From assembly GCF_000276665.1 (NCBI RefSeq), contig NW_004955402.1:7923472-7987471 (forward strand): a stretch of DNA of 64,000 nucleotides. The letters run 5' to 3'. Positions 11,626-23,800 of this stretch are shown one piece after another. The stretch comes from Chinchilla lanigera. Lineage: Eukaryota > Chordata > Mammalia > Rodentia > Chinchillidae. The notes beneath the pieces are model-generated. The model ran no database searches and was not told where the DNA came from. It was given only the letters and a program-made list of their open reading frames with translations. Position 1 is the stretch's first letter. The number at the start of each line of letters is the position of its first letter. The position numbers and the translations under genes were made by a program.

Positions 11626-14600
11626 GAAGGAAGTCACTTCTTCCCTGCCTTGCTTCGTGTGCCTTGGTACACTGTCTCCTCTGCGTCTTCCAGTGACCTG
11701 TGTGTCCCTCTTGTCAGGGCGCACTCCTTGTCTTCTGAAGGAAAACCCAGCTCCCTGGGCTGTGGTGAAGTATATTAAGTCACTTCGAGAAATTTTCTGG
11801 CATTAGACACTTGATAAGTTTTAGTTATCATTATTATCTGCTTGTTCCTTCTGGGCTGGGGTTTATTCTACCCTGTTAGGCACCGTCTGTTCAAGTCCTT
11901 TCTGGGCAATAAATTCCTTTACTCTCTGTGAGGATACGAGAAAGATCAGAGCCAGGATTCAGGGTCAAGTGTAAGAGTCTTGGTATTTAGGTTAGAAACA
12001 ACATGGGAAATGACCTTTGCTAGGTAAGAAACTGCAAAGTTAAGGACATGGAAAGAATTAGGATGAGTTACGTACATGTGCAATTCCCCAGGATGAATGT
12101 AATCATGTACTACAAACGTGTACGAATAAAAATAAAAATAAAAATTAAAAATCTACAAAGTTAACCACAGATGAGCATATTGTATATAATAAAATATTGA
12201 TTAATAGAATATTATCTGTAGTTTATCAGAAACTGTATTTATTTTGCCATACTTTTCCTGTGTTTAAAATTTTTCAGTCCACTCGTACGCACATACATAA
12301 GATACCAAACTCTGAAGAAAGACTATGGTGGAAAAGCATTTGTGCACAATAACATTATCTTTCTTATTCTCCAGACAACTTGGCTTACTTCTAACAAGAA
12401 CATCAGAAAATCTGTTATCAAAGAAGTGTGACCTTTAAAAGGAAAGACCTGACAACCAGATAAACTACGCACCATTTACAGAGGGATTCGGGGGAATTTT
12501 CTCCATCCATTTCCCTGGCCCCTAGAGGAAACCATTCCTTCTAGAAGGGCACAGCTGACTGAGGAGGAAGATACGTGGATTAGAAGAGACAAAGCTTTGA
12601 ACTGTGTTTACGGGGCAATGTCGAGACCTCTGGATTCTTGTCTCTAAAGGGAGGCGGCTGGACTGGACTTCTTTAAAGGGGCTTTCGGGACGGACAGAGT
12701 GAGCTGCTGAGGTGAAGCTCTGAGCTCACTACAGTGTGCAGGCCCCTAGTGTGATGAGTTCAGGTGCTCAGCTCACACGTTCTTGACTCCTCCCTCGGCA
12801 GCCAGCACCTGGGCCGTGCCAGGCCTCTGCTCGGCCTGCTCTACCCGCGGCAAGGACGTTTAGATGTTTTACCTTGCAGGAGTGTGGTTTACCTTCCCGG
12901 CGTGGTGAGGACCAAGCTGGACAACGCATTTGGAGGCGCGTTTTTTTTTTTTTTTTTCTTATGTGTTTTTAAATGTAAAGTTGTAAAATGAAGGTATGAA
13001 GCATAAACGGAGGCTATTTCTTTGGTTTTTGAGAACAATAAGAGCTGAAGGAAAAGGTAAGGCCTGTCCAGGGCAACCTGCTCAGGCACCTTGGCAGGGG
13101 ACTACTCAGAAGGCAGCTGGTGGCCGACAGGTATTAGAAAGGAGAAGGTTGGGATTCTCAGTTCATGCACCCACAGGCGGTGATTAAAATTTAAAATTTT
13201 AAGAGAGGATGGATAAGGTAACATAAAGGAAAAGAGGAGCCGTACCAACTTAACACTCTGTAAGAGGCCTCTGGGATATTTGCCCTTGAAGCTTTCAGCT
13301 AAACAATAGTCATATAGTGCCAGGGAACCATACTTCAAATCAGGCTGTCCTTCATAAAGCTGAGGAAATGTGGTTCTAAATGTGGAATAGCTTTACTCTT
13401 TAACAAGGTGCCTTGTGCTTTGTCATGGGCAGCTAGGGACAGAAATTGCATTTATTTGGCCCCACTGAGTTAGGTTGCAATCTTGCAGAACATGATTTGG
13501 TGGTAATCAGGTCTTGATTGGGCTGTAATAAAACAGGCCCCCAATTTGCCTCAGCGTTAGAGACTATAGCTAGCTACTCATGTACCAAGGTGCCAATGTA
13601 CATTTTTCATCCCATTGCTGAGTATAAGCCTGCTTTTTTCAGAGGCAATTTTAAGTGAAATGCTGAGAATGTTTCAGTTTATAGGGCCTAGAACATATTC
13701 CACAAGCTCAGAAAGACACAAAAGACCTGCTCATATTGATGCAGATATGCTTTCAGGATGGTCTGGGTCTTCAGAATTTTTGCAGAGGTTAGTAGCATGG
13801 GTGTTCCTTATACCCAAGAGCCTTTGCCAGAAGCATGGTGTGAGTGGAGCGGGCAGCATGGCAACTAGCAGGTGAGTGCTCAGAGATCAGACAGGGAAGG
13901 AAACTCCAGAGGGTTAAGCACCCTCATCACAGGCACCTTTTATAATTTTTATACTGATCAGTTTAGAGCTTTAGAAGATACCCATAAGCACAAAGAAAAT
14001 AGGGGAAAGAATTCTGCAATCTCAGTCATCAGAGAAAACAAGTGCTACCAATTTAGTGTACGGCACAGCTAGTCTGTGATTTTATTCTTGGAAGCTTCTC
14101 CGGGTCAGTTACAACCATATGAGTTGCACTTGTTCGCAGATTTACAGTCACGCCCAAGCCCATTCAAGGTGCCACTCCATCTAGTCTGCATTGCGTGTTA
14201 GGTGTTGGCCAGTTTTCTGGTCATGCATTTATCCAGTATCTGTATTACTGGTAGAGGTGCTGTCTAGAAGGTCATTTCCATTTAATTGTGTATGCATTTT
14301 ACTGGCTCGCTACGACCTAATTTCTATCATTTTTAAGTTCTTGAGTCATACTAATTATTGCTTTCCTATATCACCAAAAGTTAATAGAAAAATATTGATA
14401 GAATATAGTCTGGAAAGATAAAATAGTCTTGAATGAATTATAAAATTACTTAACTTTTGAAAAGGACTGCACCCTTAAGAATTCCAAATTACTAGCTGAA
14501 TTGCAAACTTTTGCCATTGTCTTTCTTACTTTATGGGTGATTTTTAAGAACTGGGACTAGAAAAGAATCTTGTTTGTCTGAGTTTATTTATTTTAAATAT

Positions 14601-15752
14601 GCACTTAGAGATTATGTAAGATATCCTGGAAGAAAATTTTCTATTTATGGCATCTGGTGTGATCATTTCCCATCATTAATAAAGTGAATCATGGCTGTGA
14701 GATGAGTTTACAATTCCCACCAGTGTATTTTATGTCTTCTGCCAATGAAGACGTAACATGTGACTTGAATACTAATGTTAGGCAATATTTCAGAACCACT
14801 GAACAATTTCTTGAGATCTTTGGTAGAAAACTGCTTTATATAGCAATACACAAAGTATTCGAAACAGTCACTTATACATTGGTAAGTGCTCACAACTTTA
14901 CCTGACTGCACCAAAAGACGTGCGGTGGGTTATGAGTCAGCCTATAGAGACAACTCAATTTTATGCACTGTCAATCACTTTCGAGACAAATGGGTCCTGT
15001 AACAGATACCTGACTCTTCCAAAATCCTGTGTGGATGTTCAGACCTTCTGAAAGCTTTGACAGAGTTTTCCTGCCTTGGCAGTAAACTGTCAAATTATGA
15101 GCAGAGTCCGTGTGTCTCTTGGCAGCGTGGTGGGGCGGGCTGCTGAGTGCGTGCGAACCAGAGGAGCAGACGGGAACGGGGTTTTCTAGCCCTCTGTACA
15201 GATGCGGACTCTGGATCATGCTCAGTGTCCCATTCAGTGTCTGGAGAGGTTTCAGTTCATAAATTATAAATGTTGTGTACTGCTGTGCAGGTCATCAGAG
15301 AACAGCAGCTGATAATTGCAAGACTGTGATTAGAAGAAGGCCGTCTTTCGGGAGAAGGCGAGGCGGGATAAGGGACAAAGAGAGGGAGTTAGAAATGCAT
15401 TTAGTCAAGAGGCGCTGAAGTGATGTATGGCGGCAATTAGAGTTTGGAAATGTCAGCAGCAGACGGGGTCTGCCATCGCTCGTCAACTGTAGAGTGCTTT
15501 GAGTTCCCATGACGAACGCATGTCTCCCTTGAAGCAAAGGGAAATTTTGTGAAACAATAACGCAAGCATCTAAGGATTCCGAACCTGTGGAAGAGTTACT
15601 TAGCCACCACCAATCCCTGCTGGGAGGGATGTGGGAGGAACAAGAGGTGGAAAGGAAAGACATGGGGGAGATGAGAAAGCTGAAGGATGCACAGATTTTG
15701 TTTAAAGCTTCATTTAGCTATGGTCATAAATTTTTTTCTTTTAATATTTTCT
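11626..15752. other. Unassigned sequence, no gene recognised
   Basis: Mostly unique-looking DNA. A (AAAAT)n-rich tail at about 12126-12150 ends a short segment resembling the one at 43020-43095. A T-run lies at 12942-12958. An L2-like antisense phrase (AGCACCTGGGCCGTGCCAGG) is near 12804. The longest reading frames are under 140 codons and lack recognisable domains. Confidence 0.5.
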
Positions 15753-15761
15753 TGAATTGCC

Positions 15762-15857
15762 TTTTTTTTTTTTTTTTTCTCTGGTACCGGGAACCGAACT
15801 CACGACCTTGCGCTTGCCAGGCAGGCGCTTTTGCCGCTGAGCTAAATCCCCAGCCCC
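15762..15857 (-). mobile_element. Young ID SINE (antisense) with perfect 9-bp target duplication
   Basis: Oligo-T then GGTACCGGGAACCGAACTC through CTAAATCCCCAGCCCC. The flanking direct repeat TGAATTGCC is at 15753-15761 and 15858-15866 (one further base also matches). Its body is almost identical to the copies at 28098 and 43753, which indicates recent insertion. Confidence 0.96.
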
Positions 15858-15866
15858 TGAATTGCC

Positions 15867-16184
15867 TATTTTTTAATGAAATACTCTGCCTTCTCACGTA
15901 CTATTTGGAAAAATCTGTCTTAAAGCAAGAGCCCACATATTCATTTCAAAATAAAACATTGAAAAAAGAAAATCATGATGAAATAATGCTTTTCTAAGTT
16001 CAGAATATTTATTTTTAGTATGGCGTGATGCATACCTTACTTTAGGGTAATGTAATGCAGACACAACCATCCTCTGCTTCATGCTCTCATTCTACTTAAC
16101 AAGCAAACTAGTTGGTGAGCATGGAAACAAATTGTAGAAAGGCAATAAGAGAGAAGGCCTTTACCTCAGAGCAAAAGCATTCCC
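15867..16184. other. Unassigned AT-rich sequence
   Basis: No repeat family or coding signal was recognised in this interval. Confidence 0.45.
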
Positions 16185-16625
16185 AGTACAATTGTCCCCT
16201 CTTATCCATGGTTTAGCTTTCTCTGGTTTCAGTTACTGTAGTAAACCGTGGTTTGAAAATGTGGAATGGAAAATTTCTGCCATGTTGCATGGAGAACTGA
16301 ATCATCCCTTTGTGCAGCGTATCCATACTGTGTATGGTACCCGCCCCTTGGTCACTTCCTTCTCAGCTAACAGATTGACAGTGCTGCTCTTCCTGTAGCC
16401 CTTATTTTTACTGATAAAGACCCTAACAAGCAAAGTAGTGAGGCTGTCAATATCATTACATTATATTGGTATTCATTATTCATTCATTCCTAGTTATTAA
16501 TGTTAATTTCTTACCAACCTACTTTTTATTTTAGACTTTGTTATGAGTATGTATGCATAGGAAAAAACATGGTACATCAAATCCATGGTTTCAGGTGTCC
16601 ATTGCAAGCTTTGGAGCATACCCTC
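16185..16625. mobile_element. Tigger-family (pogo-like) DNA transposon remnant
   Basis: CCCCTCTTATCCATGGTTTA starts the element and AAATCCATGGTTTCAGGTG is near the end, giving imperfect inverted termini. Internal text (TGAATCATCCCTTTGTGCAG, then GTATCCATACTGTG and GGTACCCGCCCC) matches a Tigger-type internally deleted element. No transposase frame remains. Confidence 0.7.
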
Positions 16626-16721
16626 ACTCATTGTTTTGTTTCTCATTATCTGTCTTTCTTTAAGTACTGGATCTAAGTGGTATATTACACATTTAATGTT
16701 AAGAATTAATTATTAATTAAT

Positions 16722-16908
16722 GGTATAGAGATTGAACCTAGGGCTTCACACTGAGCTATATCTCCACCTCTTTTTATTTTTTTTATTTTGAGACAGGGTC
16801 TCACTTATGTGCTAAGTTTCCAGGCAGTACTTGAACTTGTGATCCTCTTGCCTCAGCCTCCCAGAGTGCTGGGGCTATAGCCTTGTGGCACCACACTCAG
16901 CAAACTTT
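16722..16908 (-). mobile_element. B1-ID dimeric SINE (antisense), old
   Basis: An ID-like head in reverse complement (TTGAACCTAGGGCTTCACAC, then TGAGCTATATCTCCACC) is joined through a T-rich linker to a reverse-complement B1 (TTGAGACAGGGTCTCAC to GGCACCACACTCAGC). B1-ID dimers are known from several non-murine rodent lineages, so this supports the taxonomic guess. Confidence 0.7.
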
Positions 16909-17639
16909 TTAATTATTGATAAAAAGCATTTGTGCCTGGGCAAATGGCTATGAGTTACTAGTTCACTGTTAGTGCACTGTGTATTCTAACTGCTTGTTAA
17001 GTGGGACAGATAATCTGGGTCCTATTAAATAATGCAGCTGAATTTTGTAATTTTATTAGCTTCAAAGAGTGTACTGAAGTTTACTTGTAGAGTTTTGCAT
17101 TTTACTAAAAGATAAAATCACATGCTTCCAGTGTTGGGAAAAATGTCCACAAAGACACAGATTTTTATTTTTGGTCAGGATTTAGTGTTTCTTTTAAAAG
17201 GTAAACGTCCCAAAGCTCAGTTTCAAGTAGCTGAAATCAATAAACATGTATTTTTAATGATCACTTTTAATATTAGGGAGTGATAAGTGGTTCACCTCAC
17301 TTTGGCATTACTGGCATCCAGACATGCCTAGCTCAGACTTCCCTAAGTCTGTGGTAGAAACTGGCGCAGATGGCAGGGGATGCTGGTACTCTTGTCTGTG
17401 GCAGAGGCACCCCAGTTCACTTGGGCTAGCCGTGGTTCTCCAGTGATGGATCAACTTCTAGCTTGATTCCTCTCTTGTAAAGCTCACCATTAGGATTTCA
17501 CCTAATTATTATTATTTCAGCCATTGATGGCCATTCATCACAGGTGACAAGGATGCACATGTAATTTTGCATTTTCTCTAGTGTATCTTGGGTTTCCTGT
17601 CTAGAAGTGGGATTTCTGGGTTGGAGCATAACTGCCTAT

Positions 17640-17885
17640 GGTAGTTCTCCCCAACCCCTTATCCACAGGCAATGTGCTCCAAGATCCCTGGTGGAGGCCT
17701 GAAGTTGTGGTTCCTACCAAACCCTAGGCAAGCTGCTACCCGAGTACATAATATATAATACAATTTAATGCCTTCTCCATCTCAACCAAATATGCACTTG
17801 TCATACATCGTGTATGTATATGTAATTTTTGCAGTTTGAATGTGCAATAGCAAAACTATCATGAAGTTTTTCCTTCTTCACAACT
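17640..17885. mobile_element. Tigger-family DNA transposon fragment (left part)
   Basis: CCCCTTATCCACAGGCAATG, then CCAAGATCCCTGGTGGAGGC and CTGAAGTTGTGG is Tigger terminal text. The element appears to continue at 18180-18288 after the B1 insertion, and a paralogous copy is at 50495-50815. Confidence 0.65.
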
Positions 17886-17926
17886 ACATGGGTAAAAGAT
17901 TCACTTCCAAATATATATTTTGAGTT

Positions 17927-18045
17927 GGGTGTGATGGTGCACACCTGTAATCCCAGCACTCAGGAGGCTGAGGCAGGAGGATCACTGTGAGTTCAAGGCC
18001 AGCCTGAGCTATATAGTGAGATCCCGTTTCAAAAAACAACACCAA
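17927..18045 (+). mobile_element. B1 SINE (sense)
   Basis: GTTGGGTGTGATGGTGCACA, then CCTGTAATCCCAGCACTCAG and AGGCCAGCCTGAGCTATATA, ending in a CA-rich tail. The A and B box promoter regions are legible. It is the only clearly sense B1 in the window. Confidence 0.93.
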
Positions 18046-18179
18046 CAAAACCCCCTCAGAATATGTGTTTGTTCTTTGCTTATCAAACTCAAGAACTTTC
18101 ACTTTTTCATTTAAAGGATGAGTTTTATGCTTCCCTTGGTCATATCTGAATTGCCAAAATCATGACTGTTGCACTTTGG

Positions 18180-18288
18180 GGTCATTTCTAAATAAAATAG
18201 GAATTTAGTTGACAATGTGACAGCCCAGATGATAATCAAGGTGAGTGCTAAGCAGCTAACAGGCGGGTAGTACACACAGTGTGGGAAT
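18180..18288. mobile_element. Tigger-family fragment (right part)
   Basis: GTGCTAAGCAGCTAACAGGC and GGGTAGTACACACAGTGTGG match the inner half of the same Tigger family seen at 50580-50650. It is probably the continuation of 17640-17885. Confidence 0.55.
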
Positions 18289-18289
18289 G

Positions 18290-19820
18290 CAAAAGAACAT
18301 AACTGAGTTGTAATTTTGATTTACATTTCTCTAGTGGCTAAAGATGTTGAGCAATTTTTGTGTACTTATGGGTATTTGTATGTCTCTTTAGAGGTATCTA
18401 TTCAGTTTATTTACCCATGTAGTGACTGAGCTATTTGGTATTATGGGTGGTAAGTTTTTTGAGTTCTTTATATGTCCTGGTTATTCTCCTTTGTCAGAAT
18501 AGCTGGTAAAGATTTTTTCTCATTCTGCCTCTTCACTCTGTTGGTTGTTTCCATCGCTGTGTGGAAACTTTTTAATTTGATGTAGTCCCATTTATTGATT
18601 TTTGCTTTTTTTTTTTTTTTTTTTTTTGTACCAGGAATATAACTTAGGACCTTGCAATTGCCAGGTAGGTGCTTGTGCCACTGAGTTATACTCTCAGCCA
18701 ATTCTTGCTATTATTTCTTGTGCTGTTAGAGTCCTACTCAGGAGGTCTTTGCCTGTGCCTGTCACCTCAGGTGTTTTCCTTGTGTTTTATTCTAGCATTT
18801 CAAAATTTCAGATCTTATACCTAAATAGTTGGTTCATTGTGAAATGATTTTTGTACAGAGAGAGAGATAGGGATCTTATTTCAGTCTCCTACATATACAT
18901 ATTCAGTTAAAGATGCTACTTCTGCTCCAGTGTGTGCTTTTGGCCCCTCTGTCCAGAATGATATGGGTGTAGTGGTATGGTTTTGTTTCTGTGTCCTCTC
19001 TTCTGACCTATTGGTCTACATGTCTACTTTTGTGCCAGTACCATGCTGTTTCTGTTACTATGGCTTCATAGTATAATTTGAATTCAGGTATTGTGATGCT
19101 TCCAGCCTTTTTCCTTAGGATTGTTTTGGCCAGTCTGGGTCTTTTGTGTTTCATATGTATTTTAGGATTGTTTTTTCTAATACTATAAAAAATATCATTG
19201 GAATTTTGGTGAGAATTGCATTGAATCTACGGATCATTTTCAGTAATGTGTCTATTTTAGTAATATTAATTTTGACAACCCACGAACGTGGGAGGTCTTT
19301 CCATCTTCTAATGTCTTCTTCAGTTTCTTTCTTCAGTGTTCTGTTGTTTTCATTGTAGAGATCAGTTAAGTTGATCCCTGGGTATTTTTTTTTGTTTGTT
19401 TTTGTTTTTTGAAGCTACCATGAACTGAATTTTTTTCCTGAATTCTTTCTCAACTAGTTCATTATTAGTGTGTAGGAAAGCTATTGATTTTTAAGTTTTG
19501 ATTTTATATTCTGCTAATTAGCTGAATTTGCTTATCAGCTCTAAATGGCTTTTGGAGAAGTCTTTAGGTCTTCTAAGTATGGGATCAGTCATCTGCAAAT
19601 ATGGATACATTGACTTGTTACTTTCCTATTTGCATCTCTTTTATTTCTGTCTATTGCATATTTGCTTTGGCTAAAATTTCAAGTAGCAAATTGAATAGGC
19701 GTGTTGCGAGTGGACATCCTTGGCTCATTCCTGATTTGGATGAAAAACTTCAAGCTTTTCCCCATTCACAGTGCTGTTGGCTGTGCCCCTTATTCTGTGT
19801 AATGTTTCTACATAGTGTGC
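18290..19820 (-). mobile_element. L1, antisense, 5'-truncated (3' UTR plus ORF2 C-terminal half)
   Basis: The antisense order is L1 3' UTR (TTTCTCTAGTGGCTAAAGAT near 18330), TTGATGTAGTCCCATTTATT (18578), and ORF2 C-terminal text (GCATTGAATCTACGGATCA near 19218). The last recognisable stretch is the region around AGTGGACATCCTTGGCTCA (19712). All frames are broken. The ID at 18606 interrupts it, and the MaLR LTR at 19829 marks its truncated 5' end. Confidence 0.88.
18606..18699 (-). mobile_element. ID SINE (antisense) inside L1
   Basis: A run of more than 20 Ts is followed by GTACCAGGAATATAACTTAG and ends with ATACTCTCAGCC. The flanks ATTGATTTTTGCT and ATTCTTGCT suggest a decayed target duplication. 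Confidence 0.88.
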
Positions 19821-19828
19821 ATCCCAGC

Positions 19829-20196
19829 TGTCATGGTTTGTGTCTGGGTGTTCCCCTAAAGCCTCATGCAGTCATGGTGAGGGCTTCTAGAATTTTTGAT
19901 TGATCTATGGTCCAATGCTGGGATTATGAGTCTAAGTGCTGCACCCATGCTGGGCAGGTAGTTTGCATCAATGGGAGGGAAAGAGGCTTGCTTTCTGCTC
20001 CTCCCATTTGCTCTTGTTGTTTTTGCTGTCTTCTGCCACCATGAACTGTTGCCCTGTGCCATGTGCCACTCTGCCTTGGAGCCAGCCAAGTATGGACTGA
20101 AACCTCCCCAGACTGTGAACTAAATAAACCTTTTCTCCCTTTAATTCTAGGTGTCAGGTATTTTGTCTCAGCAATGAAAGAAAAATAACTAAGACA
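19829..20196 (+). mobile_element. MaLR-type solo LTR (sense)
   Basis: Starts TGTCATGGTTTGTGTCTGGG and ends at AATAACTAAGACA. An AATAAA polyadenylation signal lies in GTGAACTAAATAAACC (20115-20130), followed by the family's CTAGGTGTCAGGTATTTTGT phrase. LTR only; no internal retroviral genes are visible. Confidence 0.8.
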
Positions 20197-20267
20197 CCAA
20201 CTTTTCCTCCTTCCTGGTTTGTGTGCTTGTTGTCATTCTCTCTTATGTAGAATGTAGATCCCCTGGG

Positions 20268-20830
20268 TGTATTAGTGTATCTTTTTCTATAACAAAATAC
20301 TGGATGCAGGCTGCTTTATAAAGAAAAGAGGTCCCTTTTGTCTCATGGTTCTGGAGGTGCAAGACTGAGGGGTGGTGTCTAATAATGGCCTTCTTGTTAC
20401 AGAGTCCTGAAATGGCACAGGGCATCATGTGATAGAGAGTGTGCATGTGTGTATCTGTCACCATTCCTGTGACCTAGGCCCCCTCCCAATGCCATCTTAC
20501 CCTGTAGGTGTCATGTTTCCAAGATGCACATAAAGGATATCGATGCACACATGTCTATTCCACACGTGTGGCCCAGGACTCTCACGGTGAGAGACAAAGG
20601 GTGTACTGTATATCTGCCACGTGGGCCTCTCTCTTTTCTTATAAGACACCAGTATCCAGTCGTGGGTCTCCATTTTCAGTACCTTATCTACTCTTCATCA
20701 CTTCTCCGAAGCACACTTCTGAACACCATAGTTAGGTTAAGTTTCTTCTCTTTCAACTGCTCACAAAAGTGATTAAGTTCTAACACATGAAACCTTGGTG
20801 ATACCTTCATACCAAGTCCAAATGAGAGCA
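20268..20830 (-). mobile_element. MaLR-type LTR (antisense), diverged
   Basis: TGTATTAGTGTATC at the left, then GCTTTATAAAGAAAAGAGGT and TCATGGTTCTGGAGGTG, is the reverse complement of a MaLR LTR 3' end. GTTCTAACACATGAAACC near 20777 fits the other end. The boundaries are approximate. Confidence 0.6.
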
Positions 20831-23800
20831 GTGAACTCAGGACTTTGTTGTCTTCCATGGTTTATGCAAGGCACAGAGAACAGGATAGGAGTCCCATAAA
20901 TACTCATAGAGTGAATGTCACTGAATGAGTATAATTCATTGGAGAATTAAGGAGTATAAATTTCTGTTTAAAATAGAGATAAACTTATTTTAAATTATGT
21001 GACTCAACTCTATGTCCTATAAGAGTAATGGGAAAAAACCTGTGTGCGTTTGAGTCATCAACAAACGTCTCCTGGAGGAGATAGGGCTAGAATGATGAGT
21101 TATATTTGGATAAATGGAAGGGAAGGAAAAAGGAGGACATTTCCTGCTGAAAATGAAGACAAATGCATGTTCATGAGCTATGAATGGGCATGGCTGTAAA
21201 TATCAGCATAGAATTAGATGAGGATACAAACCCCAGAAGAATAGCTTATTTCTTTTAAATGTTCTAGAATAGCCAGTGTGGACCTCAGATAAACATATAA
21301 ACAGTCATGGTTTTAAAAAGAAAGCCCTTGGCTTCTCTTATTTTTAGAGCATGATTGTGATATAAATAGGTTATAGACAGTTGTCTGTAGCTTCACCAGC
21401 CTTCTTGTTAGTGTACCAGTTAGGTCATCATGAAAAACCAGGGAAGATACTGAAAGTGTGCAATAGATGTGTGAAGGGAGATCTGCGTCAGCATGCTTTG
21501 TGCACATGGTGGAGATGTGACACGTACGGATGGGGTGGCCTTGAAGGGTGCTAGGTGATATGGACAGCGATTTCAAAGGCCTTTCTGGAACGCGTAGGCC
21601 ATATGGTCTCTTTCCATATTACGTAACCCTGCAGTTGTAACAGTAAGTTAGCCAGAGAGAATGCATATGGAGCATGTGACTGTATGGTAGTACATTTAGG
21701 TACAAAAGCAGGTGGTGGCTGAATTTTCCCATGGCAGTGTTTGCCATCCCCTCCTTTAGGCCAAGCTCTAGATTGAACAAGACTCATCCCTGGTGTCTCC
21801 TGTCATCCTCCTAGCTGGCTTCATGGCCTTTCCCGGCATTCTCGGTTCCCAGCACCACTCTAGGCTCTGCTTCCTCAGGGGCATGCTCCCATGCGCTGAC
21901 CAGGTTGGAAAATTGCTGGACAAATTGTCCTCTACCTTCTGGGAGGTTTATCCTACTAAAGCAATGCTTACACTTAATAGGGAATTCTAAAATATAAATT
22001 AAAGCTGGGCCATAAAAAATAGAACTAATTAAAAAACTCTGGTCATAAAAATAATGTATAATGATTATAGGCCATTTGTAAAGGAAAGAAGGAAGAAATC
22101 ATAAGTTCTGTTACATTCAGTATTTTGAAGTTGATGAGGAGTTAATTTCCTGCTCAAGGATCCAGTAATCCTCAGTACTTCCAGTGAGACAAATTCCTTG
22201 ACAGAAACGCTGCATTAGAATATCAACTCAAGAGAGTGGGGTTGAGAAAAAATAACGGATGTCCTGAGACAAGCTGCTTGTTTTCCATGGGTCTCTCTCC
22301 TCTCCTGGCAACAAAGGGGCAGACAGTCCTACGCGGTGACTGAGGTCCACGCAGTCCTCAAGGCCTAGCTGTGAAAACAATTTTGACTTAATGATTCCAA
22401 TTTCAAGGCCACCTCCATGGAAGTTAGTAAGATGAGAGACTAGAGGAAACTGGCGTGAGATTAAAAGCAGAACCTACTAAAAGAGGATTCTGGGGCTCAA
22501 GAATATTATGGAACACACTTATGAGAGAGGCATTATGGGAAAAAGGTGAAACACAGTGATAAATTATGTGGAGAGAATCAGACTGTTCCTCTATTCATAG
22601 ATGAATAGAGGAAGAATAACCCATACATTCATTCCAACAGATATGCACTGGCAATCCTCTATGTGTTAGATAGGTAGGCATTCAGAACATGACAGTATAA
22701 AAGATATTATCCCTTTCTTTGAAGTGCAAATATTCCAGTTGTGGAATTACGCTTTAACAAATAATTTGTATCTAGTTTACAAATGCTTCACTGCAAGAGA
22801 GATCTCACAAATGCTGAGTCATTACTAAGTCAAATAGTCTTCTAAAGCAGAAAATGTGTGGCGGTATTTATATTGAATGAAACATTCTATTCTGGCTTTA
22901 TAAACTTGAGCTTACTACTTCATTTCTCTGAGAAGCCCTCAACCTACAAAACATGCTAAAATAGAATTTCAGTGGTTAAATTTATTTGCTAATTTAATAA
23001 AACATGCAATGTCAAATTTACATTCTAGGACTAAGCCTTACTTTGTTTTTTCAGAGAGAGAGGCTAGAAGAGGGAGACAAAAGCGTCATAAAATTAAATC
23101 TAGTAATTGCTGGCACAGCCTTCACCATGCTCAGCGATGGCTTGTTAAACTCTAAATATAACTTGTCATCTCGTGACAAAATCCAATTTCGAGAATAAGT
23201 GAAAACTCATTGCAGTTTTCAATTGTTTATGTATTTGAAAACAAAAAAATTAAGGTAGGAGTTTTTCATGTTTATTTTGTGTCAGGTCACAGGGAATGAT
23301 AGCCTCCATGTGTCTAGAAAATGGTAAGATTGATGAGTTGTTCGGATGGGCAAGGAGAATTCTGTTAGAGCACTATTAAGACATGCATCGTCTCTATTTA
23401 TTTTGGCTTCCTGTGGTTTTACACCTTAGACATTTCTGAATGATGCCCACAAAGAAATTTAATTGATTGATCTTATGCTCCTACCAGAAATTCCACAAGA
23501 TGATCAGCTAATATAGTTTATGACTGGAAATTATTCCTAGTAACTTAAGTGAATTCTCAAAAATAATTTATGATGTAAAGGTTAAGATACAATAATTAAT
23601 TTTCAATAGAAGGGATGAGCTGTCCTTATAAAGCCTGAGGTAAAGAACAAAAGCATGAGGAGAAAAATTGCAAGAACATAAAGAGAGTATGACAATGAGA
23701 TAACTTTGTTCCCCAAACAGCTTTTCTTAAGCAGGCTTAGCTATAGACAGTCAAACAAAGGTGAATCACCTTATGGTAGCTGTTAACACAATTAAATTCT

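Noticed and set aside
23004..23198. 64-codon frame preceded by TTTGTTTTTTCAG (possible splice acceptor)
   Set aside because: No protein similarity and no matching donor could be supported.
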